A DNA stretch of 64,000 nt, taken from assembly GCF_020497125.1 (NCBI RefSeq), contig NC_059079.1, forward strand, positions 13,473,553-13,537,552, written 5' to 3'. A program made the position numbers and the translations under genes. This document shows, in pieces, positions 9,920 to 21,867 of the stretch. Origin of the DNA: Mauremys mutica. Its lineage: Eukaryota; Chordata; Testudines; Geoemydidae. Under the pieces are notes generated by a model. The model made no database searches. It worked only from the letters and a program-made list of their open reading frames with translations, and was not told the DNA's origin. The stretch's first letter is position 1. Every line of letters begins with the position of its first letter.

Positions 9920-12390
9920 TCTAAATTTTCTTGAGAACATTCCAACATTTATTCGAAATTAACTGGTTTGGGACCAAGTTCACCCTTGTGCAGGGCCTGC
10001 TCAAGGCCTAGGTACCATTTCAATCACATGTAAATCCTTAAAATTAGAATTGAAGTGAGGCATAACTTTTGTGCTGCCCCCCACACCTCCACTCCCCCCA
10101 GCAAAGATTATGAGCCATTGAGAACAATCCCAGCAGTAAATCAAGGAAAGCAAATTCTGTCATGGTGAAATGATGTAAAAATCTGAACAAATGTCTATGA
10201 ATAATGGTTTGTAGCATTAACCCAGCTCTATATGCTCACTCCCATCTGACTGACCAGTAGGTCACATATCCATGATAATGTGAATATGATCCTAAATGGC
10301 TTGATTCAGGTTACACATCACCCTTGTGTGCACTTCTTCTTACAGCTATGGTACAGCTATTTTTGAGAACATAAAAAAGAGAGGGGCCAGGGGTTGTTAG
10401 TTACAGCTATAAATTTTACAGCTTGCTGGAAACCACATTAAATGGCAACATCAGTTTATAGATCAACTCTGCAACTGCTTAGTTGTTAAAGCAGGGGTGG
10501 TAGATTATTGTATTGTAGCCTAGTAAAATATGGTCACTGTATTTGCTTTGAAAGAACTTACAAGAACAATAAAATCTCAAATGTCTTTGACTTCTTATTT
10601 CTCTTGCGCTACAATAGCCTCAGGGATGTGTCCTCTGCTCTTTCCTTCTCCGGTACAGAGGTCTGGGCCTGGTTCTAGGGTCCAACAGTGGTACCCTCAG
10701 CTATGAGGAAACTTCTGTTGGTGTAGAATTCCTTTAGTGATTCTTAGGTCACTTCCCTCCTAGCCCAGGCATGTGGAGCATGGATAGTGCATCTCTAAAT
10801 GGTTTAAACCCCAGTGGTCTGCTGCTGCCAGAATGGCTCCAGGGCCATTGGCAACTACCTCCGCTTTGAACAGCTAAACTATGCAGGGGTTTGAGCTAGT
10901 GCAGATGGCTCCTTTGCTTCTCTCCCCCAGGGATGTCCAGTGCTCCTTGGCTAGGATCCTCTAGCCACAGCTAAGAATCAGGCCCCACTGAGTTCTATGA
11001 TATATGAGGATAATTTGCAATCTTTTGGAGGCAATGCAAATGAAATCCATTCCCAGCTGGTGCCTAATCTCTGTCTTCCTTTTTGCTAATCTAGCCATTT
11101 ATTTTGGAGCCTAAAGGGGAACAGAGCTCTTTAGAAAATCTGGCCCCAATTGGCCTTCCCTATAATGACCCATAAGGTCTATATTGATGTTTTCATGCTT
11201 TATAATATGGAAATATGGAACTGCACCTGAGATGTTTGCAGTACTTAGATGAGAACAAGGGAGGCCTGAGGGCTTATTATCCTTGACGCTGTTTCGTTCT
11301 GAATGTGGCAGAGTCTTGAATCAAATCTCTCCACACAGAAGAGCAACAAACTAGTGTCTTGCCGCCAGATGGAGTCTTCATGATGCTTTTCTTATTAACA
11401 AGATGTTTCCAGGTTGAGAATGTAGCGTTGTCAAGTGAAATTAATAGCTTAAGGCACTATAGTCAGATGGGAACTCTCCGTGAAACAGGCTTTTGTTGGC
11501 TAGGGGGTTAATTTGTAAAATTACTAAGGAGAACTTCCCCAGTGCTACTACTTGTACTTTACAATCTTTCTGTGAATAAAAACCCTATTGCTGCGTGAAA
11601 GATAATACTGAACTCAGATGAAGCACAATGCTTTTTGAAGATGCAGCTGGCTTGAGGCTAGCAAACAGTACACAATGTTTTCTTGGGTATGTCTCTGCAG
11701 TGTTGTTACTGTGGTGACATGAGTGGAGACATGAATCGCTCATGGAATTGATACAAGACTTCAAAAATTTTCCTCAGTAATGGCCAGACCATTAAAGTCA
11801 GTTGCAACATTACCATTGTTGCAAGTTCAAGCCCTGGGCTACTAGTCTGAATCCAGTCCAGCTCAGCAGAGACCTTACGTAGTCACCATCTTACGGCTAT
11901 TTGGTGTTCTTTAGTAAATGGGTGGATGACCTTCAGTTCAATTCACTTTCTGGTGGATGGAAAACCATCCTCACAACTGACACCTTTTTGGCAATCTTAG
12001 CAGAGAGTGAAGGCTTAAATGGTCCTGGAGACCCCACTACACTTATCCCTCGAGATTTAGATGCTCCAGAGCACTGACAGGGTAGTGTGAAGGACCTGGA
12101 ATTGTTGTGGCCTTTGCTGTACCTCTCTGTGGGGAAAAGGAGAACTTTAATCCCCCGTGCTTCCAAAAGTGGCACATTTCACGAGCACTAAATCCACTTA
12201 CAAAATCCTGCTTATATTATTTTTAAAGACGTATAAAATAATTGAACATCTAGTAAAGTTTATTTACTTGGTTCCCAATGGAAATGGTTCTGCATGTTGT
12301 TAGAAATTATGCTTCCAAGTTTCACGGCACCCTATGTGGTTACGCATGTGGCCTGCCAATTAAAAAAGCTCCTGTTTATCTGAAGTAAAC
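9920..12390. other. Non-coding DNA, no feature recognised
   Basis: I find no convincing exon, repeat terminus or structured RNA in this 2.5-kb stretch. The 80-codon minus frame at 11933-12175 has no motif and no good splice context. Confidence 0.45.
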
Positions 12391-12395
12391 TGAAA

Positions 12396-13250
12396 TGGGA
12401 GAGAGACCTTATTCGGTTGCCCTTCAACAGGAACAGCAAACAGGGAAGTTTTGCAAGGGAGTTCTCCAGGTGTAGGAAGAGAGATTATGTGATCCTTAGG
12501 GTGAGTTTCTCAGTTAGTTCATTTGTCTATTAGTTTGTGCACTTGCTTGCGGTGTGCTTGTCTGCTTGAAGATTATAATGTGGTTTATTTGGGGGGCTGT
12601 GTGCTGAGACAATCAGTGGGCTAGCCTAAGCTAGACTGAGCGTTTACTAACAAGGCTTTAGCCTGCTATGCCTTGGTCCATAACCCCTTTAGGATCCCTA
12701 GAAAAGGGGCCGGGGTCACCTCAGGGAGAACAGGGGTTTAAAAAGCCAGCTCCTAAGAGACCAGAGGAGCTAGTGAAAGGAGGAATATTGTGAGGGAGTG
12801 TGACAGGCAGATACACCTAACAGATATATTCTAAATGTAGGTCAATAATCCCTGCCCCCACCCCCAAACCAATCAAACAAACCGAAAAACCCTGCAAGAG
12901 TAAAAATAGTGCAGGCAGAAGTCCAGCAGCAGAGTGGGGGCTATCCAGTTTATTGCACTGAATGCAGTACGTATGACTACTTGCCTTGCGGACAGATGGC
13001 GTATGTGTGCATGCAGTGCAGGCAGCTAGCTCACGGCCCTCAGAGACACCGTACAGGTTCTTGAGGCCAGAGTGACTCAGCTGGAGGAGCTGAGACAGGT
13101 ACCCGGAGGACACTTTCAGGGACACCCCAAGTCTGACAGCCTCTGTGCTGTTAAGGAGGATGAAGGTCTCAGGGCAGGAGAGCATTAAGCTGGAGCAGAA
13201 GGAAAGAATCCAATAGTTGGGACCCTCCTTCCAGATGATGTCATGGTAAC
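12396..13250 (+). mobile_element. CR1 LINE, 5' region and ORF1 start (broken)
   Basis: GC-moderate leader (about 12396-12940, including AAAAAGCCAGCTCCTAAGAG) leads into a frame with a cysteine cluster, YCTEC...LPCG...VCMQC, at about 12951-13020. It is followed after a frameshift by a heptad-like LEARVTQLEELRQ segment (about 13050-13090). A zinc-finger-like head with a coiled coil is what I expect of CR1 ORF1. The copy is broken by the shift and stops near 13160. The CR1 piece that follows runs the opposite way. Confidence 0.65.
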
Positions 13251-13251
13251 C

Positions 13252-14216
13252 TCTTAAACTAGTTGTCCACCCACCTTATAGTAATTTCATCTAGACCGCA
13301 TTTCCCTAGTTTGCTTATGAGAATGTCATGTGGGACTGTGTTAAATGCCTCACTAAAATCAAGATATATCTTGTCTACTGTTTCCCCACATCCATTAGGA
13401 CATTCACCCCATCAAAGAAGGAAATCGGTTTGATTTGGCATGAGTTGTTTTTGGCAAAGCCATGCTGGCTAGTCCTTATAATACTATTATCCTCCAGGTG
13501 CTTACAAATTGTTTGTTTAATAATTTGTTCCAGTACCTTTCTAGGTATCAAAGCTGGGCTTACTGGCCTGTAATTTCCCATCCTCTTCCCCTTTTTAAAG
13601 ATAGGTGCTATGTTTCCTCTTCTTCAGTCCTCTGGGATCTCACCCATCCTCCATGATTTCTCAAAGATAATGGCTAATGGTTCTGAGATTACTTCAGATA
13701 GTTCCGTAAGCACCTTAGCATGAATTTCATCAGGCCCCGTGGACTTGAAAACATCCAACTTCTCTAAATGTTCTTTAACCTGCTCTTTCCCTATTTTGGC
13801 TTGTGTTACTTCCCCCTTTTCGAGAATATTAATTGTGAGGCGTATCTGGTCACCATTAGCCCTTTTAGTGGAGACTGAAGCACAATAGGCATTAAATACG
13901 TCAGTCTTCTTGATGTCATCATCAGTTATTAGCTCTCTTTCCCCACTAAGGGACATAAACGGCAATAAGAAGAGGTTATTATAATACATTAGGAGCAAGA
14001 GAAAGACTAAAGTAGGTCCACTACTTAGCATGGCAGAAGAGTTTTCAGCTGTGCCTTTAATATTGTCACCTTGAGAAACTGCCAGCTCTCCTGAACATCT
14101 TTTCCCCTCAGGGACCATTCTTTCTACCCATGGTATCTTATCTACAAGTTCTCTGAGTTTGTTAAAGTCTGAGGTTGTCACACCAAGAGTCAACCATGCT
14201 TCATTAAGGATTCTGT
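13252..14216 (-). pseudogene. CR1 LINE ORF2 reverse-transcriptase fragment
   Basis: On the minus strand the order is NEAWLTLGVTTSDF (about 14216), GKEQVKEHLEKLDVFKSTGPD (about 13740-13800), NYRPVS with SQHGF (about 13460-13575), and YLDFSEAFNTVPHDILISKL (about 13300-13365). The last is RT motif A, with the catalytic Asp kept in LDFS but the second conserved Asp changed to Asn. Joining these needs at least one frame change near 13600, and part of the N-terminal region is replaced by unrelated residues. It is a dead remnant without a CR1 3' end. Confidence 0.9.
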
Positions 14217-14219
14217 GTC

Positions 14220-15165
14220 AGCCTAGCAGCTACTCGCTGTATTACCAAGGAGCACAGACCAGAACATCAAGCAGGGCTTTGGCACAGGATAGAATCTGGC
14301 TGTGAGTAATTTGGCTTCTGGAATGAGGAGTTTGATATCTTCTTGGTAATGTGTCCCTTCAGAGTTCAGCCCTGTCGGTATTTAGATGTTTCCTTGTTTA
14401 CAGTTCTTTTCTAAAAAATAAAGCTCTTGTCAGGAAAGGGCTGTAACATGCAACTAGAAATAATTCATTTCCAGCTCAGTGTTTTCTATTTCCCCAGCTA
14501 AAAACATTATTTTGAGATAAAATCTGACACGTTCTCACCATTTGTCTCTCTGGCAAAAGGAAGAAAAGGGTCGGTCAGTTTCTGGGTCTGACGTACAGGA
14601 TGTCACTTGAGCAGTCACCCCTGATAACTTCAATTTGAACTTGTACACTTATATAAGTGAAGTTGATTTATAGATTAGCAATAGAGGATTCAAGGACACA
14701 GCTTTGTGTGATTATTTGAAATAATAAGAGGCTTTGTTTTACTTTATGCTTCTTTTGCCAATGAGTTTTACACCAGGGACCATACTGTCCACTGTCTGAT
14801 GTGTTAACATGGTGTCTTCATCATGAACCCACACACCATTCAGTCATGAGGGCTCCGGCTTAGCATACCTTTGAGAGTGACTTGGGGAAAAGGTCTGATC
14901 CCTCCTGAAGCAAAAATCCTTTCAAATCCTGAGCGAGAGCTGCAGGAGCAGGCATTGAATTTGCCTTTCACACTAAAGGTATCACAAAGACCTCTAAAAA
15001 CCTATGTCAGATGCCAGAGTAACTGTGACGGTCTGGGCAATGGGTGTCAAAAACCCAGCGTTTGAGGTATCCATGTGGCTCGCATGGCAGATTCAGCTTC
15101 AGTAAAGGCAGATCAAATCCACCTGTAATGGGGTGGCCAAAAATCATTTTAAAACCGGAAGTGAT
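14220..15165. other. Non-coding DNA, no feature recognised
   Basis: Nothing gene-like was recognised. The 64-codon frame at 14871-15065 is unremarkable. Confidence 0.45.
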
Positions 15166-15167
15166 CA

Positions 15168-15475
15168 TTTGTGATCATCTAATCTGATCTCCTGTATAAA
15201 ACAGACCATAGGACTTCCCAGAACTAATTCATATTTCTTAGAAAATCATCTAATCTTGATTTTAAAAATCATTGTGTACCTCCTGTACTTCCTGTACCTC
15301 CATTGTGTACCTCTTATATCATTGTGTACCTCCTGTATAAAATTGTGTACCTCCTGTATAAAATCATTATACCTCCTGTATAAAACAGACTATAAGACTT
15401 CCCAGAACTAATCCGTATCTCTCAGAAAATCATCTAATCTTGATTTTAAAAATTTCCGTGATGGAGAATCTTGCT
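15168..15475 (-). mobile_element. CR1-derived 3' fragment with internal duplication
   Basis: GATCATCTAATCTGATCTCC, GACTTCCCAGAACTAATTC and GTGATGGAGAATC are the signature of CR1 3' regions in reverse. A 79-bp segment (15191-15269) is repeated at 15375-15453 with about six differences. Between them lie roughly five copies of a unit based on CATTGTGTACCTCCTG. Confidence 0.65.
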
Positions 15476-15479
15476 TCAG

Positions 15480-16780
15480 TGTTTTGTTTCTTTTAAACAT
15501 GTGGTGCTTGATTTCACAGAATGAGGCACTTTCACAGAGTGAGGTGCTGGGACAGTACCACTTGCATTAGTCAAGATAGGGATGCATTTTTTATAACAAA
15601 CCACTTTAATTTTGTTTTGTTTTTAAACTATTTTTTTAATTCCATGCTGTGCATGCCAGTATTTCAACAATGCAATTTCAACATGTATTTATAAAGGATT
15701 TATTTCCCCAGATTTGGGACAGTTAGGGTAAAGAAAAGGAGAATCATTGGGACAACTATAAAAACCAAACTTTGGGCTTAATTGTATACATTTTAAGATG
15801 ATCTTACAATCAGATTTGGACAGGGATAAATGTTCACGCAGAGGGATCCTATTGCAGAAGTGGTGCCTTATGGGTATTTTTTTAATATAACTCTGCCACG
15901 GGCAGTAAAGCATGTCACTCCATTTATTTATGATAGTGGATCTGCTAACACGTCTTGTTCAGGGTGTGGCAAGGTTTAATTCTGGTAATGGTTGCATGAG
16001 CTTGATTGCAAGCAGGAAGCAATGAGCAACATTGAAACTTTCATCTCTTCAGCCATAACATTCCCAAAATGGGTGTGCTCACATGCCCATTCATTCTTTT
16101 TCTAGAGTGTAACTAAGCGCTGTAAAACATCCATTTTAAATTAAAACTACAGAACCAAACATCCTGTCTCACATTAGTTCCCCCACATACACCACCCCTG
16201 TGAATTGTACTACATCTGTTAAAGCCGTAAAATATGTGTGTGTGTGAGACTGATTGCTTTAAAAAAAATCCAAACACATAATGTGACAGATTATTAATTA
16301 TAGAGGAGCCACTGGACAAGCCGACAAATGAATCCCCATTATATGTAGTGTTGATAACTTGGGCTTTCTCTGTGCAGTGAGTGTGATGGCTAACAGCAGG
16401 AGTAGAGAACATTTCTCTGCACTCCATCTTTATGCCTCACTCCTTTGCCTATGATTGCCGAAATATTCTGTTATGAATATACCTGGTTATTCCATCTACT
16501 TGTTTTATGGGGAAAATATGCTCCAGCTTGTATGATGAAGAAAAAAACTATCCCTACTTGTATGTCTGGATTCTTCATCTTAAACTCTTATTTCCAGCAA
16601 ATTGTTCTGTCTCGATTTTTTTCAATTTTCTTTTGCTCTTTTTAATCAGGAGTGCATACAATGGTTATTGGGCACTGTTTTCTCGGTGTTTTATCATTAT
16701 TATGTATTGTTCTTAAAGGTTCTATTTATAATAAGCCCCCTTTACACTGCTCTGACAGTGTAAAAAGGCCTTAAATGGGG
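15480..16780. other. AT-rich non-coding DNA
   Basis: No exon or repeat end is recognised. A short GT run at about 16233-16245 and several T-rich stretches are the only low-complexity features. Confidence 0.45.
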
Positions 16781-16788
16781 CATAAATT

Positions 16789-17287
16789 CAGGGCCGCCCA
16801 GAGAATTCCGGGGGCCCGGGGTCTTCGGCGGCGGGGGGCCCCCGCTCAGGGGCGGCTCTAGACCCCAGCGCGCCAAGCAGGCGCGTGGGGCGGCCCTTTC
16901 CCTGGGGGGGGCGGCATTTGGCTCCGGTTGAGCTCCCGCAGGCATGCCTGCGGCAGGTCGACCGGAGCCCGGGACGAGCGGACCTGCCGCAGGCATGACT
17001 GCGGCGGGTGCCGTGGTCCCGCGGCTCCAGTTGACCTGCCGCAGTCATGCCTGCGGGAGGTCCAGCCGAGCCGCGGGACAAGCGCCCCCTCCGCAGTCAT
17101 GCCTGCGGCAGGTCCACTCGTCCCGGGTTCCGGTCGACCTGCCGCAGGCATGCCTGCGGGAGCTCAACCGGAGCCGCGGGAAAAGGGGAAACACTCCAGG
17201 GGCCCCGGAAAACACTCGTGGGGGCCCCTGCGGGACGCGGGGCCTGGGGCAAATTGCCCCTCTTGCCCCCCCCTCTGGGCGGCCCTG
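16789..17287. mobile_element. Non-autonomous hAT transposon, 499 bp, with nested hAT
   Basis: Perfect 15-bp inverted termini CAGGGCCGCCCAGAG / CTCTGGGCGGCCCTG are flanked by the exact 8-bp duplication CATAAATT (16781-16788 and 17288-17295). Outer sequence is seen at both ends (GGGGTCTTCGGCGGC at the left, GGGGCAAATTGCCCC at the right). The middle is occupied by another hAT family from 16847. The only coding capacity is spurious frames of up to 154 codons. A second copy lies at 44983-45523. Confidence 0.94.
16847..17185. mobile_element. Nested hAT element, left end intact, right end lost
   Basis: Starts with CAGGGGCGGCTCTAG, the terminus of the 9343-9652 element. It continues into about five 51-52-bp units (16930-17180) built on CCGCAGGCATGCCTGCGG (exact at 16936-16953 and 17142-17159). 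The expected CTAGAGCCGCCCCTG right end is absent; sequence passes from GGAGCCGCGGGAAAAGGGG back into the outer element. Truncation after insertion is the simplest reading. Confidence 0.75.
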
Positions 17288-17384
17288 CATAAATTACAGG
17301 TACGCCAACTTTTAAGTGTAAATGAGACAAATGAGAATCAGGCACATAATATTGGTTTACTTAATATTACATATATAGCACTCA

Positions 17385-17465
17385 AATTGTAAACTGCACT
17401 GTGCAATAGCTGAGCTGTGCCAGACAAATAAGGTCCTTTCCCTTCAGAGCTTACGGTCTAACTGC
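17385..17465 (-). repeat. MIR-type SINE 3' fragment
   Basis: AGCTGAGCTGTGCCAGACAA followed by GGTCCTTTCCCTTCAGAGC and TTACGGTCTAA matches, in reverse, the 'cagtctaagc..agcgcctagcac' 3' part of the MIR-type copies at 4573 and 18636. Confidence 0.55.
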
Positions 17466-17644
17466 ACAGGTGAAGATGATGCAGACCAAACACACTCACA
17501 TGTGGTGATCATAGCCAGAATGATTCCTGGATGGGTGGCTTTTCAGAAGTATTCTGAGGAGGCGATGGAGGCATACTTGCATACTTCCACTGAGAGGTTG
17601 TGTCTGGCATGCAGGACACCATGGGAGAAGTAGAGTGGGCCAAG

Positions 17645-17725
17645 AGAGAAATGGTCGGATTCAAAGTCTATCAAGTCAATGAGACTCTTTCACTGACTTC
17701 AGTTGACTTTGGATCAGGCCCAAAG
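17645..17725. repeat. MITE fragment with GACTTCAGTTGAC core
   Basis: CAAGTCAATGAGACTC, CACTGACTTCAGTTGAC and TTTGGATCAGGCCC match the palindromic MITE group with a 'cattgacttcaatgg' centre and 'atcaggccc' terminus. Confidence 0.45.
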
Positions 17726-17729
17726 GGAG

Positions 17730-18630
17730 CTATCTGAAAAGTGGCATATGTGGAACACGGGGAGTTAATGTTCTCAGCACAGGTTAGCAGGACCATTCCT
17801 GTCCATTCATTACAAGCAGATCTCCTCACTCGGCATTACTCCCCCCCTCTTTTTTTTTTTTTGGTCTGTCTTCCTTCCAGGTTCTGCTATGTATTCATAC
17901 CACTGCTCACACCTAGACAATAGTGGCTGCATACAAACTTTAAGACCATAGATCAGTTTGGATTAGGTTATTCAGAGTACCTATTCAGCTACCCTTGAGG
18001 ACCAAATTTTCAAACCTGGGTGCCTAAATTTAGGCACCTTGGCTCAGATTCTGCAGTTATCCCCCTAAGTCACTGAGGGGACTAAGTCACATTGGTGCTT
18101 TTAAAAAAAAATCCTATGTGACTTGCCCAAGGTCATACAGGAAGTCATATGCTACTCAGATATACAACATTTGTATCAATTAACATTTTGTATCAACTCG
18201 CGTTAAAAAAAAAACTTGCAAAAACTGAAACCATCTAAAACTTGCCTGGCTATACTTTTCATTAAAAGGCTGACGTTTATCCCACGTTTGTTGAAAGACT
18301 TGCAAATCTCTGAAGACAACCTGGGCCCAGTAACAAGCAAGTCTAGTCTGGTCTGGTCTATGCTCTTCCATAAAACCTATCATGTATCCAAAATGAAAGC
18401 TGAACTCTAAGGCCCTGATCAAACAAAATGGAAAGATTGCCATTGACTTCAATAAGCACTGGGTCAGGTCCTAAGAAAAGAAACTAATGCTATATATATA
18501 TATTTTATCAGTGTAATTTGCTCTATGCAATTTGGCAGGAAAATAAACATAATTTTAAAATGTTTGAATTTGTGTGTACCACAGTATATACATCATAAAT
18601 ATTCTGAGGGTAAGGGCCTCAAGTCGGGAT
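17730..18630. other. AT-rich non-coding DNA
   Basis: No gene recognised. Short relics include a MIR-like GTGACTTGCCCAAGGTCATA at about 18118-18137 and a MITE-like CATTGACTTCAATAAG at about 18440-18455. Confidence 0.4.
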
Positions 18631-18635
18631 AGTCT

Positions 18636-18802
18636 TTATACTACTGTAGTGCCCAGGAGCCCTCGTTATAGACCAGAATCACGTTGTGCTTGGTGCCGAA
18701 CAAAAATAGATGGTCCCTGCCCCAGACAGCTTACAGTCTAAACACAAACCAAGAGACAACAGATGGATACAGATAGATGGGAGAGTACAAGGAAATAAGG
18801 CA
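18636..18802 (-). repeat. MIR-type CORE-SINE 3' part
   Basis: In reverse it ends with the 'tgcctagcacaatgg'-like block (around GTTGTGCTTGGTGCCGAAC), preceded by GATGGTCCCTGCCCCAGAC and TTACAGTCTAA. The head is missing, and the homology fades after about 18800. Confidence 0.65.
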
Positions 18803-18809
18803 TAAATCA

Positions 18810-21660
18810 GAGTCACTCTATTGAGATCAAGGGGATTCTTTAGTAGTCAATGGGAGTTTACACCAGCTAAGGATCTGTCCCTGTATCCATTTGCCTCCAC
18901 ACAATTGAGTTGGTGAACCATCAGCCAAAGCTTAGTTTGTAAATATATTGTTCTCTGTGTGGAGTTTTCCATTCAGTTTCTTCTGCGAGAAAGGTGCACA
19001 GGGCCCCTTTCCCAATCAGTCTGTAGTTCAGAAAACCTCTTTTCCTAGGGGAATAGGTGGCGTCCTCTTCGTTACTCAGCCATAGGGAGCTGAAGCCAAG
19101 AGTGGGGACAGAGCCAGCCAAAAAAAAAGCTGTCCTCCACCCAAATGAGTAAATATAATTTCATTAAAAACAGAGTGGAAAATTTTCTGAAAATACTCAT
19201 GTTCTTCACATGTTTTCCAGAATCAGCTTTCTCTTATGCAAGTAAATCCCCACAGCTGTGCAGCATAACGAGACCATAGACAGGTCTTCCTTCTGGCTCT
19301 ACCTTTTCCCCGTACCCTACTACTCCCCCCCAAAGGTGTGGAGTACCAAATGCAGGGGAGGGACTCCACAATTCAGAAAGAAGAGTAAGTACAGACTCAC
19401 CCCTTTGAAAAACGTGGGGCTTTTTTTAGCAGGATTTTTGCTACTTTTCCAGCCCTCTGTGGGAAATTTCTGAGGGCATAACATGGCTTTTAATGCTTTG
19501 CTAATCAGAAAGCCCGTCTCTTGGAGGGGAGATTTCTACGACTACACTTCTAGTCAGTGGACCCTATTGTTCTGATTATTTACTAAATTAGATTGTTTAG
19601 ATTTCTATTTCTATTTTAGCTTCTTCTTTTCAGGGCTAGACTGTGCACATGGAGCAGTACAAGAAGGTCCATGGAGACCAATAGAAGTGCCATTAAATTA
19701 ACAGGACTTCTTGTGGGGTAAGATACTACTCAGTGTAAGGATGGTACAATCTGTCCCTTGTATTGTAAGGTCTTCAGAGTAAATTGAGCACCTGCATACC
19801 AGAGGCCTTATTCTCAGCTGGAGCCTCAAGGCACTAGCGTAATACTATTTCTAATAAGGCAAGGTGATTATGTCCTATGGCAATGAGTACAGGGTAGATA
19901 CACAGATAGATAGTTACAACTAATACACCCACTCTTTTAATTTCCATCCTAAACTTTTTACCATTCAGTTTAAGCCCACTCCTTTCCCAAGGCTTTAATT
20001 TACCAAGGCCATTATAACTGAATTGTGGATTTCAACGTTAGCCTGACTGGACACCAAACACACAGAGCACAGGCAACCTCCTAATGTATTATGTCACCAG
20101 TATTTCCACCAGTATTGATAGATTAAGTGGACCCAATCTTTAGTCCCTCAGTAAATCTCTGAAGCAGAAATTAAAACTACGTAAATATCAGTCATTTATA
20201 AATCATCAGTTCAAGATACAAATGTGCAATATGCCCCTTTCCAAACCACCTTAGGACACAGCTTGCTGATTTTATAGATACACATAGATTTTTTTTATGA
20301 CCAGAATCAATGTTGTTCTTTACATGCATATGTGTAATGTTTGACATATGATGTAAATTTACTTTTACAATATCTTACATAAAAGCTACTGTGCATGTTG
20401 AGCTTAGAATTTATAGATTGTAGAAAACTACCTACTGGATTTGATTCATCGTATATTTTTCTGTACAGTGAAAATGCTCAAGATCTGAAATACATGAGGA
20501 CAAATTCTGCTGAGAGCTACACCCATTCAACCTTCTTAAACTTCACAGTTGTAACTGAAGGGAATAGGTGGCCCATCTTAGGTTTAAGTAAAGGGCTGAC
20601 TTTCTTTTTTTAAAGAGCCCCGTCTCATAACTACATTTCTACTGACTCAGATCATCTAATAGGATTGATTAAATAGACTCTTCCATGTGAAAGCTGTAAG
20701 TTCTGAATGTCTCACAAACAAAAGACATTTAACAATTACAATCTGAGATTTGACTCAGTCTAGCCTGAGAGAGACCCATGATTTTTTCTCAATTGCTTGT
20801 ATGACCATGTAAGGCCAACTCTGAAAGTCAATGCGAGTGTTACCTGAGTAAGAACTACAGTATGGTGTTTATAGCTATGAAACTGATAGCTTTTTGTTCC
20901 TGCATATTCTAGATATAAATTTCTATACATTTTCCTTACGTGTAGAGTGCAGTGGCAATTTTGTTCTCAAAGTTCAGTGCAGATTGTTAGAGAAGACACA
21001 CACACACTCTGTGCTCTCTTTGTTCTTGTTTGTTATTGTTGCTGCTGTTCTGTTGATCTAAGATGAAAGTTGTTTATACTGAATGTTTTTAATTCTTCTT
21101 TGTGCAGTGGGAAAACAGAGCATACAAGATTTAAATCTGAATTGTTAGCAGATCCATGGCAGGCTTACATAAGATTGTCTATCTAACTTTATAATTCAAG
21201 CCATTTTCATGCTTGCAAACACATAAATAAAAAAGTTGAAGCTAAGAACAAGCCATGCATGCATCTGAGTGGATGTGTTTTGTTTAAAAGTATCATTAAG
21301 GCAACTTCCCATTATGTCTGGCAGGGAGTAAGTTTCTTTTAATGATTTTATTAAAAAGTGAATTAAAGGCCAAAGGTTGCTTTTCTACAGCCTTTAATTT
21401 CCTGTTGCATTGCCAAATGCCATGTGCATAAATTGTTTGGAGCACCAGACAAAGGAGCTGTCCTGGAAGATCAGCTTCCATACAGCCAGACTGCCAGTGT
21501 TTCAACACTGGGGCTGACTTCAGATGTGAGTCTGTTCTCTCAATTCAATTTAAAATCAGAAAAACACAATGGCAAAGCACATGCTTATTAGTCAATTACA
21601 AATACAAGCCTTTGGAAGCAGGAAAGTAGTGGCATAGTCTCAGATGAGACGTAAGCATTC
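18810..21660. other. AT-rich non-coding DNA; possible conserved non-coding segment
   Basis: No complete exon is recognised. A good 3' splice-like site (TTCTTCTTTGTGCAG, ends 21108) precedes 24 open codons but has no matching donor. The stretch about 21290-21500 has high-complexity, repeat-free sequence of the type often conserved among vertebrates. That last point is speculation. Confidence 0.35.
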
Positions 21661-21662
21661 TT

Positions 21663-21855
21663 CTATGCAGTGTTGTTGCAGCCATGTTGGTCTCAGCATA
21701 TTAAAGAAACAAGGCTGGTAAGGTAATATCTTTTATTGGACCATTTTCTGCTGGTGAAAGAGACAAGCTTTCAAGCTACACAGAGCTGTGTAGCTCAAAA
21801 GCTTATCCCACTCACCAAAAGAAGTTGGTCCAATAAAAGATATTACCTCACCCAT
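21663..21855. repeat. Interspersed repeat folded as a large inverted repeat
   Basis: Two arms of about 65 bp (about 21719-21783 and 21786-21850) are reverse complements at roughly four of five positions, meeting at CTACACAG-AG-CTGTGTAG (21776-21793). Each arm contains GGTAATATCTTTTATTGGAC. The upstream segment has GCAGCCATGTTGGTCTC. It belongs to the same broad repeat group as the piece starting 21868. Confidence 0.7.
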
Positions 21856-21867
21856 CTTGTCTACCTA

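Noticed and set aside
16858..17392. Overlapping frames of 80-154 codons on both strands
   Set aside because: Produced by the 52-bp palindromic lattice of the nested hAT elements.
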